A stretch of 43,626 nucleotides of DNA from an uncultured bacterium (GTDB taxonomy: Bacteria > Planctomycetota > UBA8108 > UBA1146): assembly GCA_913056395.1 (NCBI GenBank), contig CAJXMG010000023.1, positions 1 through 43,626 on the forward strand, read 5' to 3'. The notes below the pieces were generated by a model, which saw only the letters and a list, made by a program, of their open reading frames with translations, was not told where the DNA came from and searched no databases. Shown piece after piece: positions 16,207 to 24,623 of this stretch. Position 1 is the stretch's first letter; each line of letters starts with the position of its first letter. The position numbers and the translations under genes are program-made.

Positions 16207-17421
16207 TCAACCACTGTTGAACTGCAACAGAGGCAGCAGCACGGCCAGAATGATGAAAGACACCACCACGGCGAGCAGGACGATGATGATCGGCTCGATC
16301 ATCGCCGTCAGTTTTTGGATCGCCAATTCGATCTCCTCTTCGTAGGTTTCGGAGATTCGGTTGAGCACCGATTCCAACTCACCACTCTGTTCTCCCACGG
16401 CGATCATGTAGCCCACCATCGGCGGGAAGAGGGGAGACTTCTTCAGGGGAGTGGAGATGTCGGCACCTTCGACGATTCGTTCAGCAATTTCGGCAATCGT
16501 TTTTGACATCACCGCATTGTTCACAACCTTGCCGACGATGTTCAGCGAGTCGAGAGCGGGCAAACCGCTCTTGAGCAGGGTGGCAAGAGTCACGGTGAAA
16601 CGGGAGATGGCGGATCTTTGCAGAAGGGTTCCCAGAACAGGGACCTTCAGCAATACACGGTCGTAGGCGAATCGCCCTTTCTCGGTTTTCTTCAGTCCTT
16701 CAAGGAAGAGCAGGAATCCGAGAAGAGCTCCGAGACCGACCAACCAGTAGGCCTTGAACCAGTCACTGATCATAATCAGTACTTCGGTGGCCCACGGCAG
16801 GGCATTGTCTTTCTGAACCAGCATCTCCGTGATTCTTGGGACGACGAAAGTCATCAGGAAGATGACCACGCCGAGTCCAACCACCATCATGATGGCGGGG
16901 TAGGTCAGTGCCGCAGAAAGCTTTCCACGCAGACTGGCCTGTTTTTGCAGATATTCAGAGAGGCTGTACAGAATCTCGTCCAGGTTTCCACTCGCCTCAC
17001 CGGCTCTCACCATATTGATGTAGAGATCACTGAAAACGGAGGGGTGAAGGCTCATGGCATCCGCGAGACCTGCACCGGCGACGATGCGTTCACGGACATC
17101 CCTGAAGATGACTTCCAGGCGTTTTTCTTCGATCTGTTCAACGAGAACATTCAGGGCTTCCGAGAGATGAACCCCGGAGCCGAGCAGAGTGGAGAACTGT
17201 CGTGTCAGGATCGCCAGACTGCGAATGTCGACTTTTCGTTCGATGCGGAAGTTGAGAAGGCTGGTGGATTTTTTGCCGACCGCTTCGACCCGCTCCATCT
17301 CCGTGACGCGAAGTTGCTGATGACGCAACTTGTCACGGGCTTCTCGAGCCGTATCGGCATCGATGTTGCCCTTGGAATGGCGACCGCGTTGGTCGATGGC
17401 CTTGTAAGAGTAAATCGGCAT
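16207..17421 (-). CDS. gspF: T2SS inner-membrane platform protein GspF
   Basis: Polytopic core of the assembly platform, contacting GspE. 404 residues, the normal length. ATG 17421 has AAGGA 7 bases upstream. Two homologous T2SSF domains are visible: residues about 70-190 (LAILTRQFSTLLGSGVHLSE to ASLRGKLSAALTYPAIM) and about 270-395 (RFTVTLATLLKSGLPALDSL to ELAIQKLTAMIEPIIIVLLA). Three membrane segments: about 170-190, 220-240 and 375-400. The start MPIYSYKAIDQRGRHSKGNI is the family opening. 22 bases follow gspE. Confidence 0.95.
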   Translation of the reverse strand: MPIYSYKAIDQRGRHSKGNIDADTAREARDKLRHQQLRVTEMERVEAVGKKSTSLLNFRIERKVDIRSLAILTRQFSTLLGSGVHLSEALNVLVEQIEEKRLEVIFRDVRERIVAGAGLADAMSLHPSVFSDLYINMVRAGEASGNLDEILYSLSEYLQKQASLRGKLSAALTYPAIMMVVGLGVVIFLMTFVVPRITEMLVQKDNALPWATEVLIMISDWFKAYWLVGLGALLGFLLFLEGLKKTEKGRFAYDRVLLKVPVLGTLLQRSAISRFTVTLATLLKSGLPALDSLNIVGKVVNNAVMSKTIAEIAERIVEGADISTPLKKSPLFPPMVGYMIAVGEQSGELESVLNRISETYEEEIELAIQKLTAMIEPIIIVLLAVVVSFIILAVLLPLLQFNSG

Positions 17422-17443
17422 CGGAAATCCTTCAGTTTCTACT

Positions 17444-19147
17444 CTAGAAAACGTCCATTTGGGTCACACGGAAGACTTCGTCGACCGTGGTCACTCCCTG
17501 GGCCACTTTTCTCGCACCATCCATGCGCAGGGTTCTCAGGTGACCACTTTCGACGGCGGTCTGTTTGATCACCGAGGCACTGGTCCGCGAGATGATCTGG
17601 TCCCGGATGGTCTCATTCATCGTCAGAATTTCGTAAATGGCGGTCCGGTCGTAGTAGCCACGTCCCAGACAGGAATCACATCCTCTGCCGTGGTAGAGCA
17701 TGCCTTCGAGCAGGTCGTCCTTTTGCAGACCAAGACTGCGCAGCTGGCTCTCTTCCGGTTCGTAGGATTCCTTGCAGCGGGGGCAGATCACGCGGACGAG
17801 ACGTTGCGCGACCACACCGATCAGGGAGGAGGAGACCAGATAGGGTTCCACTCCCAGGTCGATCATTCGGGTGACCGCACCTGCGGAATCGTTGGTGTGC
17901 AGGGTGGAGAACACCAGGTGACCAGTGTTCGAGGCCTGCACGGCGATGCCGGCGGTTTCCATATCGCGGATCTCACCGACCATCATCACGTCCGGGTCCT
18001 GACGCATCAGGGAGCGCAGTCCCGACGCGAAAGTCAGTCCTTTTTTATTGGAGACCTGAATCTGACTGATGGAATCGATGTTGTATTCGATGGGGTCTTC
18101 GATGGTGATGATGTTCAGTTCCTGCGAATCCATTTCGGCGAGTGCCGCATAGAGTGTGGTGGACTTGCCCGAACCGGTGGGACCGGTCACCAGCAGCACA
18201 CCGTGCGAGGAATTGATCAGGCCATCGAGGAGTTCAAAGTTGCGATCGTCGAGGCCAATCTCACCGAGGCGGTAAAGACGGGCACTCTTGTCGAGGAGTC
18301 GGAACACGATGCGCTCACCGTAACTGGTGGGCACCGAGGAGATCCTCAAGTCCAATTCGCTGTCACCGATTTTTACCGAGGTTCGACCGTCCTGGGGGAG
18401 GCGTCTCTCGGCGATATCCATCTTGCCGATGACCTTGACCCTGGAAACGAGAGCTTCCTGGATCTTCTTCGGAATCACCTTGGTGTCGTAAAGGATACCG
18501 TCGATTCGGTAGCGCACCTGAAGGCGATCAGCAAAGGGCTGCAAATGAATATCCGAAGCCCTGTTTTTCTGGGCTTCGAAGAGGATCGTGTTCATCAGTT
18601 TGATGATCGGCGCCTTGTTGGCGATATCGAGAACGTCTTCCGTTTCATCGATTTCGGCGGCGATTCCGATCAGCTCATCATCTTCGAGTCCCTCGAGCAG
18701 CTCATCGACGTCCGCGCTCGACTTTTGGTAAGCACGGTTGATCAGTGCGGTGATCTGAGCGCGGGTGGAGACCACCGGCTCAACCACCATGTCGAGCATG
18801 GCGGAAAGATCATCCATCGGTTGTACGTCGAGGGGATCACAGGTGGCGACCATGAGAATCCCCGGCTCTTCACCGATGGCGACGAGGTTATAGGTTCGTG
18901 CGAACTGGGCCGGAACCGAGTCGACAAACTTTTCCGGAGTCGAAAACTCTTCCAGATCTTCCACGAAGTTGATGTGCAACTGGCTGGAGAGGGCCTTGAG
19001 GAAATCCTCTTCGGATACGTATCCCTTCTCCCGCAAGACCTTGTCGATGGGCTTGCCGGTGGTGCGTTCCTCTTCCTGGCACTCCATCAACTGGTTCTCG
19101 TTGAGGAGGCCGCCTTCGATCAGTTCGTTGAAGATCGAGTTTCTCAT
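17444..19147 (-). CDS. gspE: T2SS ATPase GspE
   Basis: Hexameric cytoplasmic ATPase powering pseudopilus assembly. 567 residues. N-terminal GspE/XpsE-type domain (about 1-150; NENQLMECQEEERTTGKPID and FVDSVPAQFARTYNLVAI). ATPase core from about 190: AsDIHLQP-type box (NRASDIHLQPFADRLQVRYR), Walker A GPTGSGKSTTLY, Asp box IITIEDPIEY, Walker B DPDVMMVGEIRD, His box GHLVFSTLHTNDSA. A four-cysteine zinc motif is present (CPRC ... CDSC, near residues 470 and 510), which marks T2SS/T4P assembly ATPases. The ATG overlaps the gspD stop by one base. All catalytic boxes look intact. Confidence 0.96.
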   Translation of the reverse strand: MRNSIFNELIEGGLLNENQLMECQEEERTTGKPIDKVLREKGYVSEEDFLKALSSQLHINFVEDLEEFSTPEKFVDSVPAQFARTYNLVAIGEEPGILMVATCDPLDVQPMDDLSAMLDMVVEPVVSTRAQITALINRAYQKSSADVDELLEGLEDDELIGIAAEIDETEDVLDIANKAPIIKLMNTILFEAQKNRASDIHLQPFADRLQVRYRIDGILYDTKVIPKKIQEALVSRVKVIGKMDIAERRLPQDGRTSVKIGDSELDLRISSVPTSYGERIVFRLLDKSARLYRLGEIGLDDRNFELLDGLINSSHGVLLVTGPTGSGKSTTLYAALAEMDSQELNIITIEDPIEYNIDSISQIQVSNKKGLTFASGLRSLMRQDPDVMMVGEIRDMETAGIAVQASNTGHLVFSTLHTNDSAGAVTRMIDLGVEPYLVSSSLIGVVAQRLVRVICPRCKESYEPEESQLRSLGLQKDDLLEGMLYHGRGCDSCLGRGYYDRTAIYEILTMNETIRDQIISRTSASVIKQTAVESGHLRTLRMDGARKVAQGVTTVDEVFRVTQMDVF

Positions 19148-21471
19148 GGGGTCATCTCTTCCTCGGATGCTCCTTCAACAGTGATCTGGTCCTGCTGGGA
19201 GGCATCGCGGGCATTGTCGGGGTCGGTGAACTGCTGGAGGCGAATGTCGTCATCAAAGGAGCGAACTCCCTCGATGGCGTCCTTCGTGAAGTTTCCAAGC
19301 CCGTTGTAGTTGGCGTCATCCATGATGTGAGCACTGAGGAACACATACAGATTGTCACGGGCCGTGTTTGATCCACTCGACTGGAACAACGGACCGAGGA
19401 AGGGCAGATCTCCGAGGAAGGGGATCTTGCTCTGAATCTCTGACTGGGCCATCTGGGCCAGGCCGCCAATGATGAACATTCCACCGTCGGGGATCGTCAC
19501 CTTGCTGTTGACGACGTTGGTGGAACGATCGGGAAGTGCCCCGGTTCCATCAGAGACTCCCGAGAACGAAGACACTTCCAGCTGCAGTTCGAGAAGCACG
19601 ACCTCACTGGAGATCGTCGGCACGAGATTCAGGGTGATTCCCGCAGATTCGGACTGCTGACTGGTGGTGACGTTAATGTTGCTGGTGCTGGACGTCGTGT
19701 AGAAGATTTCGTTCGTCACAGAGATCGAGTTCTCCTGATTGTCGTCAGCGAGGATAAACGGAGTGGCCAGAATGTTGCTGTCCTCATCCGATTTCAGGGC
19801 ATTGATGATCAGCGGGAACTGACCGTCCTGCTGAATGATGCCGCCGAGTCCCGTGGGAACTCCAGGGGTCCGGGTCAATCCGGTGATGACACCGTTGGGG
19901 TCGAGAGCCGGAGTGACGGTGCTCGCACCAAAGGAACTGAGCAGGATTCCGGCCAAGTTCTGGTCGTCCAGATTTCCAGCAAGGAACTCAAGGGTGTAGT
20001 TGAGACTTGAGGAATCCTTGACCTGAACCAGAGCAACCTCCAGGAACACCTGACGACGACGCTGGTCGATCTGTTTGAGGATGCTTTCGATCTCTTCGTA
20101 CTTCTCTGGCTCCGCCTCGATGATCAGCGAGTTGGTTTCTTCGTGGGGGATGATCTGGGTGCTGGTGAACTGCTGTTGAGACTGAACTCCGCCGGTGTTT
20201 CCGGTTCCGGTACGGTTCCGGCTGGTGGTCCGACTGGTCGTTCTTCCACCCTGGGCGTTGTCGTCGACCAGGGGACGAATGTTGTCCGCCAGCTCTTCCG
20301 CCTTGAGGTAGTTCACCTTGTAAATCCAGATGGTGTTTCGGCGATTGCGAACCTTGGTGTCGAGTTCGTCGATCAGCTGGTGCACCAGATCGAGCTCATC
20401 CGGGTCGGTGGACTGGATGATGATCTTCTGGGTACGGTCGTCAGGGATCAGACGGGTGGACTCTCCAGCGAGACTGCCCGAGGAGAAGCCCCTGTTTGAA
20501 GCCTGACCACGGTTGGCACCCTGTCCGGGAGTGGGGGTGGTTCTCCGACCGGTCGTTCCGGTCGGGCTGAATTCACTGAGAGCTTCCGTCACGATGGAAA
20601 CGATGCTTTGAGCGTCGGCGTAGTAAAGCTCACGAATCGACAGGGACTGATCGGGTCCGGTGACTTCGACGTCGATGTATTTGACGACGCGCTGAATGTG
20701 CTCAAGAACTCGCATCTTGGCGCGGATCAGCATCGTTTCATTTTCCGGAACGGTGACGATCTTGACACTTCCTGAGGCGTTTCCGGCACCGGCGATGCCG
20801 AGAAGTTCCTGCAGGGCGGTTCTCACCACCTGTGCAGTGGTGAAGTTCAGCTGCAGAACCAGGGTGGCCAATTCTTCTCCGGGGGCCTTGATGGCATCTT
20901 CATCGTCTGCCACGTAGATCGGGCTGACCGGATCCACGGGAGCGGTCTGTCCACCCCGGGGTGAAGCGGAGCGGACGTTGATGACGGTGGTGCCATCTTC
21001 CAGCTCGCTCTCCCAAAGTTCGTAACCATTGGTTTCGAGGATCGCCTTGATGACCGGGTAGGTCAGCGGATCCACATCTCCGATGACATCCACGGTGGTG
21101 TCTTCGGCGAAGGCTACGTCGTTGGCTGCAGACGGGTAGTTGACGAACTTGCCGGTGGTGCGCTGGATAAACCGCAACAGACTGAGGACCGGGAACGATC
21201 CTTCCTCCATGCGGTAGACCTCCGCTTCATCCCCATCATCGCTGGCAGGGGCGGCGGCTTCATCGACCGGAGCGGCGTCGTCGCCGTTCTGGCCCAGAGC
21301 GATTCCACCGAGACCGGGTCCCCCCACGAGGAGGACCAGTATCAGAAACAGCAGACCAAAGGGGCTGCGCTCCTGTGACCGGATCGGCAACTGAAACAAA
21401 CGGGTCTCAACAGGGGAGACCGCGGGACTTTTCTGAGGCATTGCTGTGCACCCTCTCAACATGGGGTTCAT
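19144..21471 (-). CDS. gspD: T2SS outer-membrane secretin GspD
   Basis: Outer-membrane channel of the T2SS. 775 residues; ATG 21471 follows GAGAGGA. A long N-region precedes the signal segment (about residues 38-60, FGLLFLILVLLVGGPGLGG). Domains in order: N0 (about 85-165), N1 (about 195-265, LVLQLNFTTAQVVRTALQEL), N2 (about 275-375, RLIPDDRTQKIIIQSTDPDE), N3 (about 380-490, VNYLKAEELADNIRPLVDDN then ETNSLIIEAEPEKYEEIESI), and the barrel (about 500-720) with ISVTNEIFYTT, IPDGGMFIIGGLAQ and IPFLGDLPFLGPLFQ. N2 and N3 hold Gly/Thr/Arg-rich loops. First gene of the operon; a sigma-54 promoter lies about 185 bases upstream. No pilotin is obvious in the window. Confidence 0.95.
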   Translation of the reverse strand: MNPMLRGCTAMPQKSPAVSPVETRLFQLPIRSQERSPFGLLFLILVLLVGGPGLGGIALGQNGDDAAPVDEAAAPASDDGDEAEVYRMEEGSFPVLSLLRFIQRTTGKFVNYPSAANDVAFAEDTTVDVIGDVDPLTYPVIKAILETNGYELWESELEDGTTVINVRSASPRGGQTAPVDPVSPIYVADDEDAIKAPGEELATLVLQLNFTTAQVVRTALQELLGIAGAGNASGSVKIVTVPENETMLIRAKMRVLEHIQRVVKYIDVEVTGPDQSLSIRELYYADAQSIVSIVTEALSEFSPTGTTGRRTTPTPGQGANRGQASNRGFSSGSLAGESTRLIPDDRTQKIIIQSTDPDELDLVHQLIDELDTKVRNRRNTIWIYKVNYLKAEELADNIRPLVDDNAQGGRTTSRTTSRNRTGTGNTGGVQSQQQFTSTQIIPHEETNSLIIEAEPEKYEEIESILKQIDQRRRQVFLEVALVQVKDSSSLNYTLEFLAGNLDDQNLAGILLSSFGASTVTPALDPNGVITGLTRTPGVPTGLGGIIQQDGQFPLIINALKSDEDSNILATPFILADDNQENSISVTNEIFYTTSSTSNINVTTSQQSESAGITLNLVPTISSEVVLLELQLEVSSFSGVSDGTGALPDRSTNVVNSKVTIPDGGMFIIGGLAQMAQSEIQSKIPFLGDLPFLGPLFQSSGSNTARDNLYVFLSAHIMDDANYNGLGNFTKDAIEGVRSFDDDIRLQQFTDPDNARDASQQDQITVEGASEEEMTP

Positions 21472-21654
21472 GGCATTTCCTCTCTCTTCATCGGCCGGGG
21501 GAGGTTCGGCCTTGGGTAATTTCGGGACTTTTTTCCTGAATCGGCGAAAACAGCTCTTCCTGGGCTGTTCGTCGCACTTGGGTGGTCAAGCGTGCCCTCT
21601 TCCTGGGAGAGACGATCCCACTTGGGGAAGCCTGAGCCGTTCCCCCTCATTTTA

Positions 21655-21670
21655 AGCAAATCAAATGCCC
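21655..21670 (-). promoter_or_regulatory. Putative sigma-54 promoter of gspD-J
   Basis: Minus strand reads GGGCATTTGATTTGCT: GGCA in the -24 half and a perfect TTGCT in the -12 half, GG to GC spacing 12. Predicted start near 21644, giving a leader of about 170 bases before gspD. Confidence 0.65.
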
Positions 21671-21716
21671 GTCCATGGCAACTGGGGAAGTTCTCCAACT
21701 TTATTTGGGGAAAGGG

Positions 21717-21736
21717 GTTACGGAGATTCCGGTAAC
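21717..21736. promoter_or_regulatory. Dyad upstream of the gspD promoter
   Basis: GTTACGGA-N3-TCCGGTAAC, an inverted repeat with one unpaired G, lies 47-66 bases upstream of the -24 element. Position and symmetry fit an enhancer-binding protein site, but the sequence differs from the TAAR-N17-TTTATGA element, so a different activator is possible. Confidence 0.45.
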
Positions 21737-21775
21737 GTCTCGAAAGAGGCTTTTCAGCCGATCTGGGGTGAAGTG

Positions 21776-21793
21776 TGTTGTGAAATCGAACAC
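21776..21793 (+). repeat. 18-base element shared with the gspK upstream region (copy 2)
   Basis: TGTTGTGAAATCGAACAC, matching 17 of 18 bases of 2471-2488. It lies 106-123 bases upstream of the gspD -24 element, but in the opposite orientation relative to transcription compared with the gspK copy. Possible shared operator for the two halves of the T2SS. Confidence 0.4.
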
Positions 21794-21886
21794 TTTGGGA
21801 GGGGTGCCCCTGGCGCGGACTTGGGAATTACCGGAACTCGGGTAGCGGGGGAGTCGGCGAGGTTCGCAGGCGTCGGTGGCAGGGGC

Positions 21887-22663
21887 TCAAAAATTTTCCC
21901 GCTGGTCCAGTTCCTGAAGCAATTTTTCTGCTTCGGGCCAGAGGTGCCGGGGAATACGGATCAACAATGAGTTCGTGGGCTCATTCACCACCACCCGAAT
22001 CGGCTGGCCACCCCGATCTTCCCAGCGATCGCTCAGCAACTGTTCGAGAATGGCAGCCCGCAGATACCGCGCTTTCCAGACCTTCAGCGCAGGTCCTTCA
22101 TCGTTGGCGGGTGGGCGCTGATCAGAACTCTCAAGAATTTTCAGGTAATGCCGGAGGCGCTCATTGGAGGCGCAGGTCATGACGATGCTGCGAGTTCTCG
22201 GTGAGGCGACAAAATTGCTGTAGCGATCGAGAAGATCCAGGTTCTTCTCTTTTCGATCCGCTTCAGCCCGGAGGATGCGAATCCCCTCCTCCGGTTCCAG
22301 ATGTTGCAGGTGAACCACTCTCATGACCGGTTTAGGTCGTGGAGGTTCGGCGAGTGGCTGATGGGTGACCCAATAGGCTCTGGGTTGGCGAATGTCTCCC
22401 ACCGGTTTGACGTACAGGCCCGATTGATTCAGCACGGTTTCCAGCAGACTTCGGTTTTCCGAAGCGATCCGAAGTGGGTTCAGTACACGGACAGGGGTAT
22501 TGCCGATAACCGGGTGCTCGTGGGCGATGGGGAGTCCGGTGATCACAGACCACCCCTGCAGGACACTTGCGGCGGGCAGGGTCCCCTGGGGCAGAATGTC
22601 ACCGGTCTTTTCGGGGAAGGGCATCAAGAGAAGAATGGAAAGGCAATACCCGAGAGGATTCAT
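21887..22663 (-). CDS. Secretin N-domain-like periplasmic protein without a barrel
   Basis: 258 residues from ATG 22663, chosen for AAGGAG six bases upstream and a hydrophobic N-terminus (NPLGYCLSILLLMPFPEKTG) that looks like a signal peptide. The body resembles secretin N1/N2-type ring-building domains: MRVVHLQHLEPEEGIRILRA with ASPRTRSIVMTCASNERLRH, then KVWKARYLRAAILEQLLSDR with VNEPTNSLLIRIPRHLWPEA. This is the pattern VxxLxxxxA...DxxTNSLxI seen in GspD. No N3-barrel region follows; the gene ends there. It lies between the activator gene (stop 22782) and gspD, same strand. It may assist or mimic the secretin ring, or be a remnant of a duplicated gspD. Function not established. Confidence 0.6.
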   Translation of the reverse strand: MNPLGYCLSILLLMPFPEKTGDILPQGTLPAASVLQGWSVITGLPIAHEHPVIGNTPVRVLNPLRIASENRSLLETVLNQSGLYVKPVGDIRQPRAYWVTHQPLAEPPRPKPVMRVVHLQHLEPEEGIRILRAEADRKEKNLDLLDRYSNFVASPRTRSIVMTCASNERLRHYLKILESSDQRPPANDEGPALKVWKARYLRAAILEQLLSDRWEDRGGQPIRVVVNEPTNSLLIRIPRHLWPEAEKLLQELDQRENF

Positions 22664-22781
22664 GGGATCTCCTTTCCTGGCCTGCAAATCTCTGTCGCTG
22701 CAGGTCCAACGCGGTGATGGTCTTCAACTTCGACAATAACAGATTTTCAACAGACGATGGGGAATCGAGTAGGGTTCCGTC

Positions 22782-24623
22782 TCAATCCGTCATGTTTTTC
22801 AGTCGGGAGTACAGGGTCGATCTTTCGATCCCCAGAATCTGCGCGGCTTTCTTCTTGTTCCCGCCAGCGTATTCAAGAACCCGGAGAATGTGCTCACGTT
22901 CCAGATCCTTGAGGGGGACCGGTTTCCAGCTCTCCTTTGATGAGGTGCTTCGACTTTGACCGGGTGAGAGTCGCAAGTCCTCGCCCGCGATTTGAGCTCC
23001 ATCCGAAAGGATCGCTGCGCTCTCAAGCAGATTGCGCAGTTCGCGGACGTTTCCGGGAAATGCATGATCCTCCAGCAAGGAGAGCGCTTCCTCAGAGAGG
23101 GTCTTTCGGGGTCTCTGTTTGTCAGAGAACTGATCGAGGAAGTGATTGGCAAGGAGAGCGACATCGCCACTCCGGTCTCGCAGAGGAGGTACCTTTACTT
23201 CGAGGACAGCCAGACGGAAGTACAGGTCTTCCCTGAAGTTTCCACTGCTTACTTCAGATTGAAGATCCCGATGAGTGGCGGCGATCAATCGTATGTCGAC
23301 CTCGATGGATGTGTTGCTGCCGACCCTCTCAAGACAACGGGTTTCCAAAAGCCGAAGCATTTTTGATTGTGCCGATTCGGGAAGTTCTCCGATTTCGTCG
23401 AGAAAAACCGTTCCCCCATCCGCGGCTTCAAACTTGCCGATTTTGCGACTGTCAGCTCCTGTGAAGGCACCCTTCTCATGACCAAAAAGTTCACTTTCGA
23501 CCAGATGGGGTGGAATGGCTGCACAGTTGATGGTGACAAAAGGAGCGGCGGCACGGTTTCCCTGGAAATGAAGTCCACGGGCAACCAACTCCTTGCCGGT
23601 TCCTGTCTCGCCCATGATGAGGACTGTTCCGGAAGTGGGTGCGACCTTGTGAATGAATTTTCGCACTTCTTCGATGGCTGGGGAGGAGCCGATGATCGGG
23701 TGTGTATCCAGAACAGACTGAACCAGGTCCACTTTCTCCTGTTGCAGTTCGTCGAGTTCGGCGTTGAGTGACAGACCTGCTCCCATCGTGGCTGCAGCGG
23801 TTCCGCTCGCCCAGAGTTCGGCCTCACCCAGAGGGTGGGATTCACCATCGATCCGGTCGAGATAGAGAATTCCACGCAGGGATTTCTCGATAAAGATGGG
23901 AGCTGCGATCACGCTGCGAATCTCATCTCCGGTCACACTGCGGCGGTCTTCGAAGCGGGGATCACTGCTGGTGTCTTTGGAAAGGACTGCCCTGCGACTG
24001 CGCAGTAATTCGCTGAGTATCGTTTGGCTGAGGACGAACCCCTGAAGAGGTACCCCAATCCTTGACCAGGCGGTCCGGCACAACCATTGATCCTCCTCCT
24101 GAATCAGGATCGCACCCCGGTCCGCCTCGAGTCCCGAAACCAGTCGACGCAGACCTTCGTCAAGGGTGTTGGCGTCGGAGAAACCCTGTCCGAGCAAGGG
24201 GGCGGCCTGATCCAGAGCTTTGAGGATGCGCCGCATCTGTATTTCGGAGAAGGAATCGGGTTCAGCGGATTTGGAGTCGAGGATCTGAGTCTGATTGGCG
24301 GATTCTTCGACGGTTTGAACCAGGGTTTCGACGACGATTTCAGTGTCACCGATTCCGATGTGCTGGCCAGGGTACAACAGTTGTTCGCGGACAGGATCGC
24401 CAGAGACGTAGGTTCCATTGGACGAGTCGAGATCAGTGATTTGCCAGCCGGCTTCCGTCAATTTCAAACGGGCATGGACACGGCTGGCTGCAGGGTCCTC
24501 CAGAGTAATATCCACCGATTCGTCCCTGCCGATCAGGATTCCCTCTGTTCTCGCCTTGTCATTGGAGATGTCATGACGCAGGGAGTTCTTGTCAGGAGCG
24601 ATGACATGAATTCGCGTTTTCAT
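22782..24623 (-). CDS. FHA-GAF sigma-54-dependent transcriptional activator
   Basis: 613 residues. FHA domain at about 28-98 (ILIGRDESVDITLEDPAASR, DLDSSNGTYVSG), which binds phosphothreonine. GAF-like sensor at about 150-282. AAA+ domain with Walker A GETGTGKE (338-345), the sigma-54 contact loop GAFTGA (385-390) and Walker B TVFLDEIGE. C-terminal Fis-type helix-turn-helix (about 575-612, NKKKAAQILGIERSTLYSRL). There is no receiver domain. ATG 24623 overlaps the kinase stop by one base; an in-frame TTG at 24644 is less likely. Being coupled to a Ser/Thr kinase, it is probably controlled by phosphothreonine recognition, which is known for FHA activators in myxobacteria. It may drive the sigma-54 promoters in this window. 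Confidence 0.92.
   Translation of the reverse strand: MKTRIHVIAPDKNSLRHDISNDKARTEGILIGRDESVDITLEDPAASRVHARLKLTEAGWQITDLDSSNGTYVSGDPVREQLLYPGQHIGIGDTEIVVETLVQTVEESANQTQILDSKSAEPDSFSEIQMRRILKALDQAAPLLGQGFSDANTLDEGLRRLVSGLEADRGAILIQEEDQWLCRTAWSRIGVPLQGFVLSQTILSELLRSRRAVLSKDTSSDPRFEDRRSVTGDEIRSVIAAPIFIEKSLRGILYLDRIDGESHPLGEAELWASGTAAATMGAGLSLNAELDELQQEKVDLVQSVLDTHPIIGSSPAIEEVRKFIHKVAPTSGTVLIMGETGTGKELVARGLHFQGNRAAAPFVTINCAAIPPHLVESELFGHEKGAFTGADSRKIGKFEAADGGTVFLDEIGELPESAQSKMLRLLETRCLERVGSNTSIEVDIRLIAATHRDLQSEVSSGNFREDLYFRLAVLEVKVPPLRDRSGDVALLANHFLDQFSDKQRPRKTLSEEALSLLEDHAFPGNVRELRNLLESAAILSDGAQIAGEDLRLSPGQSRSTSSKESWKPVPLKDLEREHILRVLEYAGGNKKKAAQILGIERSTLYSRLKNMTD

Larger units (their letters stand above)
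21472..21886. other. Long regulatory region upstream of gspD
   Basis: 415 bases without a gene between gspD and the short secretin-domain gene, both on the minus strand. It holds a good sigma-54 promoter (21655-21670), a dyad at 21717-21736, and a near copy of the 18-base element found before gspK (21776-21793). The stretch 21703-21710 (ATTTGGGG) matches part of the palindrome seen at 30523 and 37325. Beyond these I see nothing coding. Confidence 0.5.

Noticed and set aside
17459-19309. 616-codon open frame on the plus strand
   Set aside because: Exact antisense of gspE, which has every catalytic motif; no ribosome site or domain in the plus-strand frame.
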